Positions 1 to 14,573 of a stretch of 64,000 bases of DNA are shown here, in pieces. The stretch is from Monilinia fructicola. Lineage: Eukaryota; Ascomycota; Leotiomycetes; Helotiales; Sclerotiniaceae. The position numbers were made by a program, and so were the translations under genes. The notes under the pieces were generated by a model. That model was not told the DNA's origin, ran no database searches, and worked only from the letters and a program-made list of their open reading frames with translations. Positions within the stretch are counted from its first letter, which is position 1. Every line of letters begins with the position of its first letter. Location of the stretch: positions 997,501-1,061,500 of the forward strand of contig VICG01000006.1 in NCBI GenBank assembly GCA_008692225.1, read 5' to 3'.

Positions 1-358
1 TGTAGTCACGGACCAACGCAAAAAAGGTACGAAATACTAACATATTAAACACCAGGTTAGACATGCCAGAGTTAAACGACATAGAAAATCTTTCCGCGAT
101 CTACGCATAGATAAGTTGGGGGTATAGTGTAAAGTGTATAAACACGAAAGAGCTGCTGCACTACCCATATATTCTTCGGTCTTTCGTTCTACAACACTAT
201 GCCATGCTATGCCATGCGATAAACAATCTTCACCAGATATCAATCCTCCACTAAAATATACATTAAACAAACGAAAAGTCCAACCACAAAGCTCCTCATT
301 TCCCCATCTAGAACAAATGAAATCTACCACCCTTCCTTGATCTCGACCTTGATACACA
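1..358. other. Gene-free flank downstream of dynein
   Basis: This is the 3' flank of the dynein heavy chain gene, which reads leftward into it. The short open frames here show no recognisable protein and no spliced continuation of dynein: the frame ends at a TGA at 359-361. It presumably holds the dynein 3' UTR. Confidence 0.5.
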
Positions 359-3300
359 TCAAGCAGCTTCAGCCATGATCTGTTCACCCTCATCCAACAT
401 TTCAGTAATCTTGCCCAGATTCTGAATCATGCTACGACCCTGTCCCACCAGCAACAATTTCTCCGCATTAGCCGGTAGACCCAAATAAGTAGGTGGTTCA
501 CGTTCCGGTAACTTCTTGACCCAGTCCATAAAGTCTTTCATTGTTGTTCCGCTTGGAACGACCAAGCTTCCAATTTCGGAATCATCACCTGAAACCCCTT
601 CAACCAATCGATGGCCGATATCGTAGGCAGCTGGAGTCATGAAAGAGTGAACGAGCTGTGTCAGAAGAGAGAAGTCTCCTTCGTCGTCGATTTTACCACC
701 ATACGTCTCTACGATCAGTGTACGAAGTATATCCCATGGAAGATTTTGTGGGGCTACATTCGATCGTCCCGCAGCTACTGTTTCTACCCATGTGTCTATG
801 ATGTATGCAGAGCATTCATACTATAAGAGGTTAGTATACCCACGAGAAATGAGAGATTCTATAGTACTTACATCACTATCATTGAACTCCCAGAAACCCT
901 TCCATCCAAGGTTAGGAGCATATCGTAAACGTTCTTGTACAACAGCGTGTAGGAAAGATAAGAGAAGATACAATCTTGTCCTCTCTACAGGCGTCTTGGT
1001 ACCTCTGGTAGAGAGCGATGTCATGGAATCCTTCATGTTGGCTCTTACACCGGCGGGTTGCTCGTACATCAACACTCTGGATGCTCGTAACAAATTTACA
1101 GGAATCTTAGGACTGGATTCCATTGATAAGAACAATCTAAAGTTTGCATGAGGCTTGAGCGAATCCATACGTTTCTCCAGACTCTGCAGCCAGGTTGGCG
1201 CTAAATGAACGTTCTTGACAAGAACCCAAGATCCATTGGCTGCTGCATTACTAATGGCCTTATCGGCGGTCGCCAATCCCTCATTCGAACCCATAGCAAT
1301 GTTGGTACATGCGGCTCGTGATTGTTCCACAAGATTCTCGACTTTGTAGCTTGCATCGAAACCAGGGCTTGAGCAGAGTGCAATAGGGCGACTTGCAGAT
1401 ACTTGCTCGACAATATGCTTTAGGTCCTCAGTGACATCAAGAAGACCCGAACCAAATACTGCAGTGACAAATCGCTCGGCGGCAGGGACAAACCGATCGA
1501 GACGGAAAAGTTTGATAAGTAACAAGGAAATGAGTTCTTGGTCTCTCTTTTCAATAGTATCATCCCAGACTTGAGGAACAAAGTTCTCTGCCAGTTCTTC
1601 CGATAAGAAACGATCCCAAGTTGCGGAAGAAATGCCCTCAAGTTTGCCTTTGAAGGCGGAAAGTTTAATTGCATTGCCCATGACTTCATCCTTCTTCTCA
1701 CCATCCGTAGATAGATCGGTGCCTACCACAGTCTCATCCAAAATAACGTCAATAAGACTCTTGTCCATCTTGTATGGAGCTGCCTGAGCGAGAAGCATTG
1801 CCAGGGTTATCTTGTCCTTTTGTAGCAACCCGAGCGATGTACGCTGATATGCGGTGACGAACAAATCTTCAACGATAATATCGCGACGTTTATCATGGTT
1901 TGTCTCAGACTCAAGTCGCTTGTTACCCTTCAACACAGAGTGGAAGATGTCGAGGAAGTATTGTAAAGAGAACTGGTAGAAGTGGTTGAGATAGTGTAGT
2001 TGCTCAAGAACAGCGAAAATGGCACTGCAAGAGCGTGCAATGATATCGTATTGGAGCGTGATCTCATCGACCTCAGCCATTACACCTTCAGTATTACCCA
2101 TCTTCACCGAGATCTCTGCAGCTTCCTTCTTCAAGGTCTCTAGAGTTTCAATGACATTGTCATCATCGAGAATGTTGCCACGTGATTCGTTCAAAGCTTG
2201 CAATAAGCGTTTTTCTAGTTGTCTGAGATGGACCTTGAACTCGCCCTGCAACTTGATGAGATTTGAGCGCCTCTCGTCAACATCAGGACGCTCAGACTTA
2301 AGGACGTCATTTAGTGACTGTGTTTGCAAACTGCTTTGTGTGACTGTGAAGTTGACAAATGTGGTACGACTGCAGATATCAGGTGCGAATGTTGCAGATG
2401 GATCCCTAGTAGAGAGGTATATCTTGAACGCAGGCGAAAAGTCAATTTCCTGCTTACCAAGCTGGATGAGAACACGACCACCAGTCTTCTGATACTCTTT
2501 ATTGAGAACATGGTTGAGAATCGGGTCCAGATATTCGGCGTCTTGGATAAGAATAGGATTTCCGAAACGAAGAGAACTTTCTAATTGCTTGGTAAAAGAA
2601 TCATCCAAGAAACTTGTAACTGTAAGCTTTCTCTCTTTGCTCTGCTTCTGTAAAAATTCAGTCGCCCGACCAGAAGGATCAATAATCAATGGATATCTAT
2701 TGAATCGCTTCAATATGATCGCATTTTCGGTACAAAGATCATCCACTGGTAGAGTGTTTTGTTGCCATCCTAGTCGCTCATCGGCACTTGAGAGATATTC
2801 TGTGACTGGATTATGTTGCTTATAATTGACACCTGACAAATGCAGTTGATGCAACCAGTCTTCCATCATATTCTTTCGGTATTGCTGATCATAGAGACCA
2901 CTGTATGCAAGGAAAGCGGCAGCAACGAGGACATCTCCCACGAGCGTACTGATTTGTGTTTCAAACGACTTGCTTCCCTCTTCCCAACGGGTTCGTTCTG
3001 AAGATAGACTGTCAAGAAGTCGAACACTACGATCAACCTTAAATTGAACCTTGGACATCTCAGACTTGATAGCCTGTGTTTCACTGATCAAAGCTGCATA
3101 TTCTATCTTGTATGTTGCAATACTCTGTTCCAATGTTTTGATAGTGTTCTCAACGGCTTGAGCCTCAGCCTTGGTTTGTAGAGCTTTTTCCTCGAGCCTC
3201 CCAACCTCCTCTCTCAGTGGTCCTACACGGTCCAGAATCTCAGAGTAGTTGACTTGAGCCTGAACCCATTGAACCAGAGGTCCGCAAGCTTTACTAGCAC

Positions 3301-6300
3301 GATTGACCTTTTCGTAGGTGAAATCATCGTTTGAAAGGAACTCATTGCGCATCTTTATACGAAGATTCTTCGTCATTTGTCTCTCGTTGTCATAATTGAC
3401 GATGCTGGCAATGAAATCATCTTTCCTGATGATACCCTGCACTGTCTTCCAGCTTTCGATCTTATGGCCAAGAAGAGTACAGACGGAGTCGAGAGCAAGT
3501 TTAACACCCTGAGGAGGGTTACCCATAGAACGGACTTCGGTCAAGTGTTGTCGCTTGATATTGCTAACACTCTTTTGAGCTTCAATAACAGCAGGTTCGG
3601 CGTTGGCCAAATCGTTAAGTACAATCTCGCGACGCTCAGCGACATTCTTTTCCTGTTGCTCCAGAGCGGCCTGAATTTCGAGTGAGGTTGTCTTACGTTG
3701 CTCAGCTTCTCTTTGATCTGCTACCATACGCTGCAGTTTTTCATTGGCTTCTGCATCCTTACGCTCCAATTGGTCTTTCTTATCTGCTAAGCTGACCCTA
3801 AGATCACGTACTTTGTCGACGGTGTCTCTGAGCTTTTCCAAACCGACGTTCAAATGTCTTTGCTGCTCTTCAAGATCATCTCGCTTCTCCGTGTACAGTT
3901 TGACGTATTGAGCCACGAAGTCCAAGAAGTGTCTCGGCGTGAGAAATGTCACCTTGCCTTGCTGCTTCAACAATTTGACATTGAAGCGTTGTAGTGAGTA
4001 ATGGATGTATACCATTGAGTTGATTATCGTCTCCCTATGATTCGCTGGCAGGCTGAGATCTCGATATGCTACAGGAATGCTGTCAGGTGCAGTGAAGTTT
4101 GGTCGATCCAAGTCAACAGATTGTGTCAATTCTGCGCCTACTTGGAACAGTGCTTGATCAGACCAATCTCCAAACCAATTCAATACGCAACGGTTGAAGA
4201 GCGCAGGACTAGTTGCAGCCTTGGAAGACAAACCATCCTCGGGTGGATTCATGGTGAAAACAACATGTAAATTCTTCACAATTTGTCCAGTGAACCATTT
4301 GTAAAGTTCTTCTTGCGAATCCAGTAGAAGCCCTTGACGTTGAGCACCTTCTTTGCAAGCCGTCATCAATGATGCAAATTCATCGCCTTCGAAGAGACCG
4401 GGGACTTCAGCATTTGCCAATAGAGTGTTCATTCTCTCCAAGAAACCGGAGTCGAGAACATTTGATTCATCCATAATGAAACATATTTTCTCTCCTTTAC
4501 AGCCGCACCGGCGTAAGACATCGCGCAAATCGTCGTCGAAGTCCTCAGCGGAATACTTCCCGTGAACCTTGATTTGGAACACTCTGAGACCATTCATCCA
4601 GGCAACGAATCGAGACAACGTTGTTTTACCACTTCCACTGACTCCAATAAGAATCAAATGACCTTGAGGTTGTCTGAATACACGATCAATGCGAAGCACA
4701 TGCTCCAGAACATCGTTGAAAAGAATGAGTGGAACATCGACCTCTTCTTCACAGAAAGTCTTCAAACGAGCCTTGACAAAATCCCTCAATTGTTCCCTGT
4801 CGACCGGAACATAGTTTTTAGAAAGCCAATTAGAGAAAAGTATTGGCCCTCCAAGAGCCTTTTCTTCATCGATAGTAGGGAAGAAGTCTGTTGCAATGCG
4901 GTGCACGGCATCATCGGTCCATTTACGTTCGTCTTCAGCCACGAGACGATCTTGAAATAGTCTCAGAGCTTCGTGGGCCCAGATTCTAACCAGACCCTCA
5001 ATACTGAGAGTCTCAAGTGGTCGAATGGCTTCATAGATACCACGAACCCATCGAGTAAGCTCACGAGGACTGTACACGTAATGGGGTTGAATCTTAGGGG
5101 TAAAGCGTTGTTGTGATTCGGTATAAAATCTGACCATAGCTTTTGTCAAAGCGTCGGAGTAGCCTCTCAAGGCCGGAATAATCTTGAGAACAGCATTGTT
5201 GAAAGTACCGTAAATTTGCTGAAGAGACAACTCTCCTGGATAATCAACCATTATAAGTGGTGCGTGGCGTAAAAATCGGTCTCCCATTGGTGTTCGACCA
5301 GCATCTGTTGGGGGATTACAAGCACCCACGAATTGAATGCGATCAAGTGTAACCCAGGTCTTATCCGATGTGCGCCAGAACCCGTTCTGCTCCACCAGCT
5401 GACGCAAGAAAGAAATGGCCCTCTGTGTACCATATTTGTCAGGAGCTGGCAAATTGATTTCGTCACAGAATAGCACAAGCCAGCGACCAATTTGAGTGGG
5501 CGAGAGCATAACTCCGTTGACTGTTTTCTTGTATTCACAGTATTGCTCGAATGTTTTGATTAAAAGATCTGGTGTGGTTGCACTCGAGAAGTTAAGTCCA
5601 ACAACCTCCATGTTGGGAAGTTTGCGCAGAGCACTAAAGAGAGTCATCGTTTTTCCGGAACCAGGGGGGCCACACAAAAGCAAGGGCTTGTGCTCTGCAA
5701 GCCAAGAGTACAAGACATCTTCGTGACGCACAGTGTCGAGTGTAGGAATAACCACATCAGTTTGGGTGATGGAGTGCGTATTAACTTCAATACTAGGTAC
5801 TTGGTTTTGCCACGAAGACCATTCAGCTTGAGGTAGCGTCACATCAAAATCGATGAGAGAAGAATTATCGCCTAATATAGGGTTTCCGAATGTTGCCAGT
5901 CCAGCGAGACAATCTCCGAAGCTCTTACGGTCTCCCAATGGACAATCACCTGTCAATGACCAAACAAGGGCGAGGAGAAGTTTTTTGGCGATAAATGACT
6001 CGATTTGATCTGGGTCGAGTGGGAAGTCAACATGTTGAGAGTTGTACTCGATGATATCTCGTACGGCCTTGTTAAGGAGCGAGAAAAGTGTATTCAGGAC
6101 ACGGGAAACAGTGTAATCCATAATATGGTTGAATCCTTCGGCGCGTTCCAAGGCGTTGATGATGAAATCTTCCGTGGTAAGGAATGTTTGAAGAAGATCA
6201 GCTACTTGAGATTGGATCTCCAAAGCTTGGGCGGCACTCTGTCCTGTTGCAACAGCATCCTCATCTAAGTCTTCAAATGCATCAGACCTCAGGGTTTCTA

Positions 6301-9300
6301 AGTAATTGGAAACCATCATGTTAGGAGTGACAGTATCTTCACTGAACCAGACCATACCACAACGACTGACAGTTGCCAGCGTAGCGTATTTCAAAGTCTC
6401 GACTTCAAACATGATCCTGACATTTCCGGGGAGATTGAGACGTTCTCCATTAGGCAAGGTGAGGAGTTTGTTATCATCCAGAACACTGTTTAAGTTCTCG
6501 ACCCATTCAGGGTCTACATCACCATCAAAGACGATCCAATGTCTCTTTGACTCCTCACCACGTAAATTGTCCACAATCTTTCGAAGAATGCTAGTAAATA
6601 AACCATCGGTCCATTCACGAGTGGTTGAGTCGAGATTTCCGTAGAGTGCTTCTTTCGACATGACTTTCGAGTCTATAATATGGCACACGCCCTCGACATT
6701 CTCAACTTGCTGCAGGGCTTGTAAGAGGACCTTCCAAGCCACCGACTTTCCAGAACCAGAGTTTCCAACCATCATTACACCATGATGAATACCTTGAATT
6801 TGGTAGAGCTGAAGGACTTTGGTCATCCAGGTATCGTTGACTACCAAGTTCTTTTCCTTCGCGAGGCTCTTGATAGCATCTTGAAGGTCGTCTAAGCTAG
6901 CGGGGACGTATTCAACCCCGGGGAATGACTCTGCTTCGATTGCTCTCATTATATCTACGTCGCTCTTGATCAACTTTGGGGCAATTGTCTCGCGGAGACT
7001 TTGGACGATAATTTGTGGTTCTACTTCCTCTTCCGGTCCGAGGTTGCCGTCCGAATTGGTTAGACGAGCACGTTTGAGCCCACCAGAACTGACAAGCACA
7101 CTCTTTAAGGCACGCAATCCAAAGTCATAGTGAGCTTGTTTGGAGAGTCGGGCAGCACAGCTGTCGAAAAATGGTACAGTCTGCTTGGAAAGCTGTTTAG
7201 CCTGATTAAATCCTTGTGAGTACAACATGACTTCGGCGATGAGCTCTTTGTCAGGCTTAGACATTGCAACACTTCGGAACAGTTTCTTCAAGTTATCTGG
7301 CAAATTTGATCGGCCAGCATAACCTGGATTCATGGTGATGAAAAGTCCAGTATTAGCATTCACATGTAATTGCCTACCAACCAGTTCAATTTGAGACTTC
7401 TCATCCTCTGCGCCTTGCTTCAACCCGAGCTGGATGTTCTGGACTTGTTGGGAAACGGCAGATAATATACGCTCCTCAAGTCGATTGAACTCATCAAAAC
7501 AGCCCCAAGCACCAACCTGGCAAAGACCAAGAAAGATGCGACCCATAGCCTGGAAGTCGAAGGTGTCGTCACAGCAAAAAACCAGGGTAAAGCGACCAAG
7601 TTGAACACCCAGGGCTTTCACGGATTCGGTCTTTCCAGTACCTGCTGGACCATAGGGCGAACCACCAAGGCGTTGACAAAGAGCTTGCGTGAGCGTCAAG
7701 AAGCATCGATCTGTCAGTGGCGTTCTGACAAGACGTTCTGCTACACCCAAATATTCAAATCCATAGTTGAGCTTCGCGTTCGCCATTTTGATATAAAGAC
7801 GTTGCAGAAAGTCGCCCTCTGGCTTGTAGACATATCTCATTTGCAGAAGCCACATGTAGTGATTAGGCGTGCTTGCATTGAGGTTACGTAATTTTTCAAT
7901 GACATCTCGTTGGTGGACACACTCAGTGATGAGGTGCTCGCATCGTTTTCTCTGAATCGGGTCGAGATCACCTAGCACAGTGGATGCGAGGAGGCGAAGC
8001 ACTTTGACTTCCTGATCGAATAATTTTTGCAGGTCTGCGCCTTCATTTTCAAGGGCCTTTTCTACACATGAAGTCCAAACAGCCTGGGTACCTAGTACAA
8101 CTATTTGACTAGGGAATGCAGAAATGTATTGGTTCAAAGCTTCTTGGTCTATATCATCAGCAGTGAAGATGGCCTCATACTGCTCGACAGCCTCCGAAAG
8201 CAATTCGGCGAGAGTTGACTTCATGCTATTTTCAAGCAGGGTTAACCAATCATTGATCTTTGGAGTTTTGATCAAGGAGATCTCCTTCTTGAGTCGAACC
8301 TCCTCGCCCTCTTTTGAAGTAAAACCTGAAATGACATGTTCTTCATCCATGATTAGGCCAGATAATCCGGCAAACATTTTCTTGAAGTGCTTAGCGATGC
8401 GTAATGTATCGTTGCTGTTACCGATGATTTCAAGGAGATCCTCATCGCCGACAAAGTAGAATCTTGGGAATGAAACGCGCTCCCTTTCGAGGTACTCACC
8501 GAGAGCTTTCTGGATCTTGTTCAAAAGCTCCGCGAGACGTTCTAATGATTTCTGAACACCGGATATGTTGAGTACATCCAATACAAATGGCTGTTTGTAG
8601 ACCTTTTTCATTACTGCGAAGAATTCCGAATTGATGTTTTGGAATCTTGAAGACTCAATTGGGAGTAGGTGCTTGATATCTGCATTTCCAGTGAAAACAC
8701 CCTCCAGGTAGACCCATTGGCGTTGAACATCGATCCATACATCGAATAGTACATGTACACGGTTGAGCTTATCTTCCCATGACGCAGCTTCTTCTTCGAA
8801 CTCCTTGTAATATGGAGAATGCTTCATCGCCTGTAGGGAGTTTCAAATTCTCACTACATTTCGCGAATAAATCATCCCAACCACGAATGAGGCGACACTT
8901 GTTCTGATAGTTTACAAGGTCGAGTGAGTAGTTAGACCAATCCTCCCGAACTTGCTTCAAAAAACTCTTCCAAAGCCATTTCACCTTGCGCCTGTGCAAT
9001 AATATCTCGAATGATCTTCTCGGTGGCGACAAGGTTTAGATCCCAAACTTCTCCGAGGGTCATTGATATTGGCGAATAGCGCTTTCCAGGCTTCAAGTTC
9101 TTAAAGATCTTATTCCAATGTCGGTCCCTAACAGCCTCGGACTTCAAATCTGTAACCACAGGGTTAACTTTCAAGAACTGTCTAAGAACATTTTGTATAT
9201 GCTCAAATGCAGCATATTGTCTCATTCGACTTGGCATTTCTTTGGTCATCTTGATGAGGCCATCAATTGCGGATCGTAGTTTTCTGGGTTGAACGCTAGT

Positions 9301-12300
9301 CCAGAGCATATCGCGCAGGTCATTAAGGCTTTTCCATATTGTGGACAACGCAGCCCACACAGACTTGAAATCCTGGACTTCTTCAAGAATAGCCACAAGT
9401 GCTGTATCCGCAGTTGCTGGAAGATCTAAAGCTTCCTTTGCACGAGCAACCATCTCTGACTCTTCATGCAACTTTGTAATTCGACTTTCGAAAGAAGTGA
9501 GAGTCGAATTTGCCACTTCTGGAGCAATGGTGCCAGAAACAGGCTTTTCTTCGTTCCATTGACTGGTGATCTCTGCGATCTTTTCTCCTACTACTCTGTC
9601 TTCTGCAGTAATCTTAGCACGTAACGCATCAGTCTGGTCCTCCACGATTTTGGCTTTCCGAGCTAAAATTTCATTAAGAGCAGTCCATTCAGAGTCAATT
9701 TGCTCAACCCCCAACCAGTCTGCCGGAAATTGATATCTTTGTCGAACAAGTGTCGTTTGTCCTTGCCTGAAAGTTTCGACCTCCGGGCCCCATGCTTTTA
9801 CCTTCCGCTTGCAAGTCTGCACGATAGTGATGAATTGAACAGCTTGTGCCGTGGATGATGCTTCCAAGGACTGAACTTCAAGATCACGTCTCGCTTTCTC
9901 GATCTCAGCATAGACTTCACGAACACGATTTCCGAGACGACTCCCAAATTTGATCAAGATTTCATGTTGCCACTGGTCATACTTGGCGTTGACCTTCGTT
10001 TGTACCTGATCGTAATCGATGGTAAGATGTCCAAACGATCGACTCACTTCGGTGGTATCGAAAGTCGAGCGGGTCTTTCTAATCTCTTGCAAAAGCTGGA
10101 GCCACTTCGATAATTGTTCTCCCAATGTTTCATACACAAGATCAGACTGGAGATCCCATAGTGACTGAAATTGTAGCCATTTGTCGACCGTAGAGACTAA
10201 TCTCATGCAATTTCGCTTCAACACAGGTGTACGCTCTTAGGAGTTCATCCGCACAGTCTCGTGGGAGTTCTGTGAACAGCTCTTCCGGATCATTGGTAGT
10301 TCCCAAGGTCATCACATATCGTGAAGCTTTGACCTTGCGAAGATGGCATACGACCCCAAGCCAATCATGTAATTGCGAAAACCAGCTGGCTCTAGCATAC
10401 TCCAAAGGCGGATCCAAATAGATGACTTGATTTCGCATGGAGATCTCATGAACTAGGCGTTTCAGAGATGGTTTGTTCTCAGGTGGGGATTCTGTCAAGA
10501 TACTGAAATGCTTTCTGCGGCTATCATCATTCACGCCATCAGATCGTTCACTTTCAAAGGTATCTATCCACACTTCAATTGCCTGTTGTAGACGTCTCAA
10601 AAGAGTGATCTTGATACGATCATTCATTTCCCTGACCCAATATGATAAGTTGACGTAATTCTCAAGGTTCAATTGATCAACTGCCATTTGGATAGTTTCC
10701 AAACGGGCCTGGAATGCAGCCACCTCATACGGACACTTATCTAGCTCTGCTAAGGTCTTCTGAATCGTCGCATTGATAGAAGCGAGAGCTTCCGTCTTGC
10801 TTTGTAACAAGGCGACTGATGCAGCAATTTCTCGAACAAATTGCACATGCTTACTCTCGGTCCGGTTGGCGATTGTAGGTTCAATTGAGCCCTTCGTGTA
10901 CGTGGGCTTGATATGGATATCGTACGAATGCACGAAAGATTCCCATTTCAAAGAAATTCCACGAGCAATCAACGTCTGCACTTCATTTTGATAGCCGCTT
11001 AATAGTATTTGAACATCAGCCATTTCGGCAATCTGCCGACTGGTTTGTGTGAATGTCCGAACGGTTTCCATAAGACTCACAGCGTAGGGATATACACGCT
11101 TGGCGTCCTTCGATATATTGTTGATCTGATGGGGAACAGGGTAGTTCAACCACTGTAAGTTTCGTGTCTCCTTGAAGAGCGCGATGACTTGGTGGTCGAA
11201 ATTGACGGCTAACTCCAAGGCATTGTTGGCTGCACGGATTTTGTTTATGTTGAAAAGCCTACCCGAAATGGTAACGTGTTTCCGCTGCACATCATGAAGC
11301 CAAGCCTCGAAAATGGGCCGAGTATCTAACTTGTTACGGAAAAGATTACTATCACTAAGAAGCTTTTGACCTTCAGCATGGAGTGCCCATTCGGTACCAA
11401 GTACGTCCTCGACTTTCTTCATATACCCATTAAGTTGCTTCTCAATTTGACGAGCCCAAATGATCGCTCCTGAAACCGGAGGCAGATCTCTGAGTTGTGC
11501 CATCGCGTGAGCTTCCGAGTGGCCGTATTGCTGCTTAAATCGCTCGTGCAAGGAGGATATATCATGCTTGACGTTATCGATAAGTTGTGTTTGATATTCA
11601 GTGATAGCTCCACGAATCTTTGGTCGAACAAATAGAGCATTGAACTTGGAAAAGACTCGAAACATTTCACTCGCTGTCTTGGCAGTGGCCAACCGATCTC
11701 GCAATCTGGCAATGATGGAGTTCTCGACACGCGATGTTCGCTCGTTGTAAGTACTCTCTGCTTGGATCCACAATTGCGTTCCCTCGGGAGAGACATCGAG
11801 CATATCCACATTGTTCAATGCTGCCCAGGCTTGCTTGATTTCTTCAACCGCATCAACGTCGCCCATCTCCTCAACCAAAACAACTCCATTCGCTGTTACG
11901 TCCGGTACGTCTTCGCCAGCTTTAGGTGCCAAAACGTTGACTATTGTTCGTTGCAATTGCTCGTGATTGTCCCTAAAGGTGTTGACATATTTCAGCCGTG
12001 CTTGAAGCTCCGCGTGCTTTCCAATGATCTTAATAGGCATGAACTTTTCGTTCCTTCGACGTGTCACTTCTCGAGCAACATTGGTAAACTCCTTGAGATT
12101 GTCATCCCAGATAGCCCAAATCGAGTCAGCGACGGACATCAACTTTCTAAAATCTCGATACTCCAAATGCATCAAAGAGCGACCATGAAGTAAAGAGTGG
12201 AGGCGGGTGTCGAGATCTGCTGAAATTGCTTCCACCAATGGCAATGCACGTCGAACTGGGTATGGACAAATGCGCAACTTTTTGTTTAAATGCCCAAAAA

Positions 12301-13502
12301 TGAGACCCAGTGCATCCCCAACCTTCTGTAGCGAGGTTGCGGAGAGTAATTCGTCAAGAGGAAAGTCCCGCATGAGTTGATTGTACTTTTGTACCTTGTC
12401 AGTAGACTCTTTTAGTCCCGTATCGGATGTAAAACTGAGGGTAGCTTGAAAACGCTTGGCATGTCTTAATATGTCGAGAGTAAGCATTACACCATCACTG
12501 GCTAGTTGTGCACCGATATTCTCTAGAGTGGACTCCATAGCAAGCCAGAATTGGATTTCCTGTGATGCAGTCCCACTCGTCGGATCTCGTGACATCTTGG
12601 TGATAGCTTGTATCGACTTAATCCATCCGTTTACTATCGATTGCAGGGTGTTAAGGAATGTACTGTCCTGCATCAGTCTTTCCGGGATGGCCTCTACTGT
12701 GGCTTTCGCACCACGAGCTGCTGCTTCATCGAGTGCATGCTGTACCATAGGGTGAAGTGGAAGCGTCAAAACTGGAATATCAACATTCTCCTGAAGATGT
12801 CGCAAGGCCAACTCTAGCTCTGCCAACTTCTTTTTCGTGGCAAAAACTCCAGTCCTGGCCTCAATTTCCGTCCTTCCCCGAGTCCCAGTTCCCGCCTGTT
12901 GTGTTTTTGTATATGCATCAAAATATGGCGCCAGCGCTAGATGCACAAACGAATGCAAAATCGAAACTCCCGCCTGGCCATTCGTGGTATCGTTAGCTGA
13001 TGCAGCGCCAGGTAAATTAATAAGTTGTATTTGAGAAGAGATGGGTATCGAAGGGTCTATAGGCTGCGGTCCTTTCATAAATGCAACGGATGCAGTGGTC
13101 GAAGGGGAGGAGGATATATCGGTAGCCAAATTATAGTTGTACGAAATCGAGCCTGGCTTCACGTCAACACAGTTTCAGCAAGACTTAGTGAGCGGGGTTC
13201 TTACCTGGTTCATCTGGGGCATCGTCATGCTCTTGTACAACCAAATCCTTCTGTACATATATTACTGCTTCTTGAGACTCTGATGCGAATCGGGTGCATC
13301 GCTGAGTCGTATCAGAGTATCTGGCTTTGGAAAGGAGACTGCCGGCATGTTCAAGGTCATGCCTAGTGGCTCCCAGAGTGATCTCAAGAACGGAAGCAAG
13401 AAACTCAACAATTATCTTTGGTTCTGTCGACTGAAATGCACTTGTTCCAACTCCGTTTGCCCCATTTCCGGAGGGACTTGCTGAGGAGTCGAGCAAGCTC
13501 AT
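359..13502 (-). CDS. DYN1: Cytoplasmic dynein 1 heavy chain (three 1-base frameshifts)
   Basis: Motor subunit of cytoplasmic dynein, the minus-end-directed microtubule motor for nuclear migration and endosome transport in hyphae. Visible exons are 13502-13205, 13152-872 and 820-359, with introns of 52 and 51 bases; the second has a TATACTAAC branch site. The four AAA+ P-loops are GPAGTGKT (about residue 1932), GNSGSGKS (2226), GPPGSGKT (2592) and GVSGSGKT (2933), followed by the coiled-coil stalk and AAA5-6. The C-terminus ends soon after AAA6, as in other fungal dyneins. Three single-base insertions break the frame, at 10188-10189 (GG), 8959-8964 (six T on the coding strand) and 8841-8843 (AAA). 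Removing them restores conserved stretches such as [25 protein letters not shown] and [13 protein letters not shown], and gives exactly 4345 residues, close to NudA and ro-1. As printed, translation would stop near 10142. Identity is certain. I infer the breaks are assembly errors. Confidence 0.97.
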
Positions 13503-14573
13503 GGCTAGTAGGTGGAGATTTATGAAGTTGTGATCATCGCCGAAGTTTTTTGTTTCCTTGTGTCAAAAAATAATCGCAGTAGAGTGAAGAATAAATGATA
13601 GTTGCTAAGGGAAGTGGATTTGTTGATTTATGTGTTAGGAGAGTGGATGATGGGTAAGACCAAAAATGTTGATGCTGCAGGTGTATTTAATTACATTGAT
13701 TTTGGTGTTGTCGCGACCGCGATGATACCCCTGTCATACTCTAATCATCCCGCTCGCTAGGGTGCTACAGCCATGCAGTAGTTTCTGACCTCTCTCCTTT
13801 TCTGTTCATTCCCGCTTCCAGCATAGGCACACATTCCATTACTGATACCACCCGTGGACCTGGGCAAATACAGATACTCATACTCAAACTCACACTGGAT
13901 TTATATCAAACAGCATCCTGCTATTATCTTATCGCTATGTTAGTTAGATGTCTTCTGGCGAGATGACATGTCTAGCTGGAGCTTGATAGAGTGAGTATTC
14001 ATATCATATTTATTATTACTTGACTCCATAGCCGATGATATATATGCTTTAGTAGTGAGTAGTGGGGTTTGCCTGCTGTGTGGTGTTTACCCGACAGAAT
14101 CAAGTCATCAACCTGCCAGCCTTCCATTCGTGCATAGCAACATCCTGATGGTCTCAAATACCGTTCATACAATCTTCACTCTGAGGGCTGTTATAGTATG
14201 CACACGGTCTCACGTTTATCATGCCTAACAACACACCAAGTGTGGGGATAAAACAAGCGACCTGCACGCTGCCAGGGTACAAACAACAATGAATCTGGCT
14301 GACCTGATTTGCATTACATACGGCTCTTTGCAGCGTTGCAAATACTGTAACAACCAGGCGCATATGGACAGTATGGATACTATGTACAAATTAGACGTGA
14401 ATGCGTAATGCGAAAACCTATGGACGCCAAGCATGCTGATTGATATACATTGGAGTATTACACAGTCCACCCTGGGGTCTCTGCTGCCGTTCGTGAAAGT
14501 CGGTAAAAAAAATTGGGTGATGGAGGAGAGTGGAGGGGTTCAGAATACAAGTATATTGAGACAAACAACCAGA
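13503..14573. other. Intergenic region between dynein and TOM20
   Basis: About 1.07 kb lies between the 5' end of the dynein gene and the 3' end of TOM20. It should contain the dynein promoter and 5' leader. I see no gene, RNA gene or notable repeat. Confidence 0.5.

Noticed and set aside
359..872. Possible C-terminal truncation of dynein, since animal dyneins extend about 300 residues further
   Set aside because: Fungal cytoplasmic dyneins naturally have a short C-terminal domain. The total of 4345 residues matches other filamentous fungi.
8841..10189. Programmed ribosomal frameshifting or tiny introns in dynein
   Set aside because: No slippery site with downstream structure is apparent, and no GT/AG pair leaves the conserved residues intact. 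A one-base insertion at each point explains all the data.
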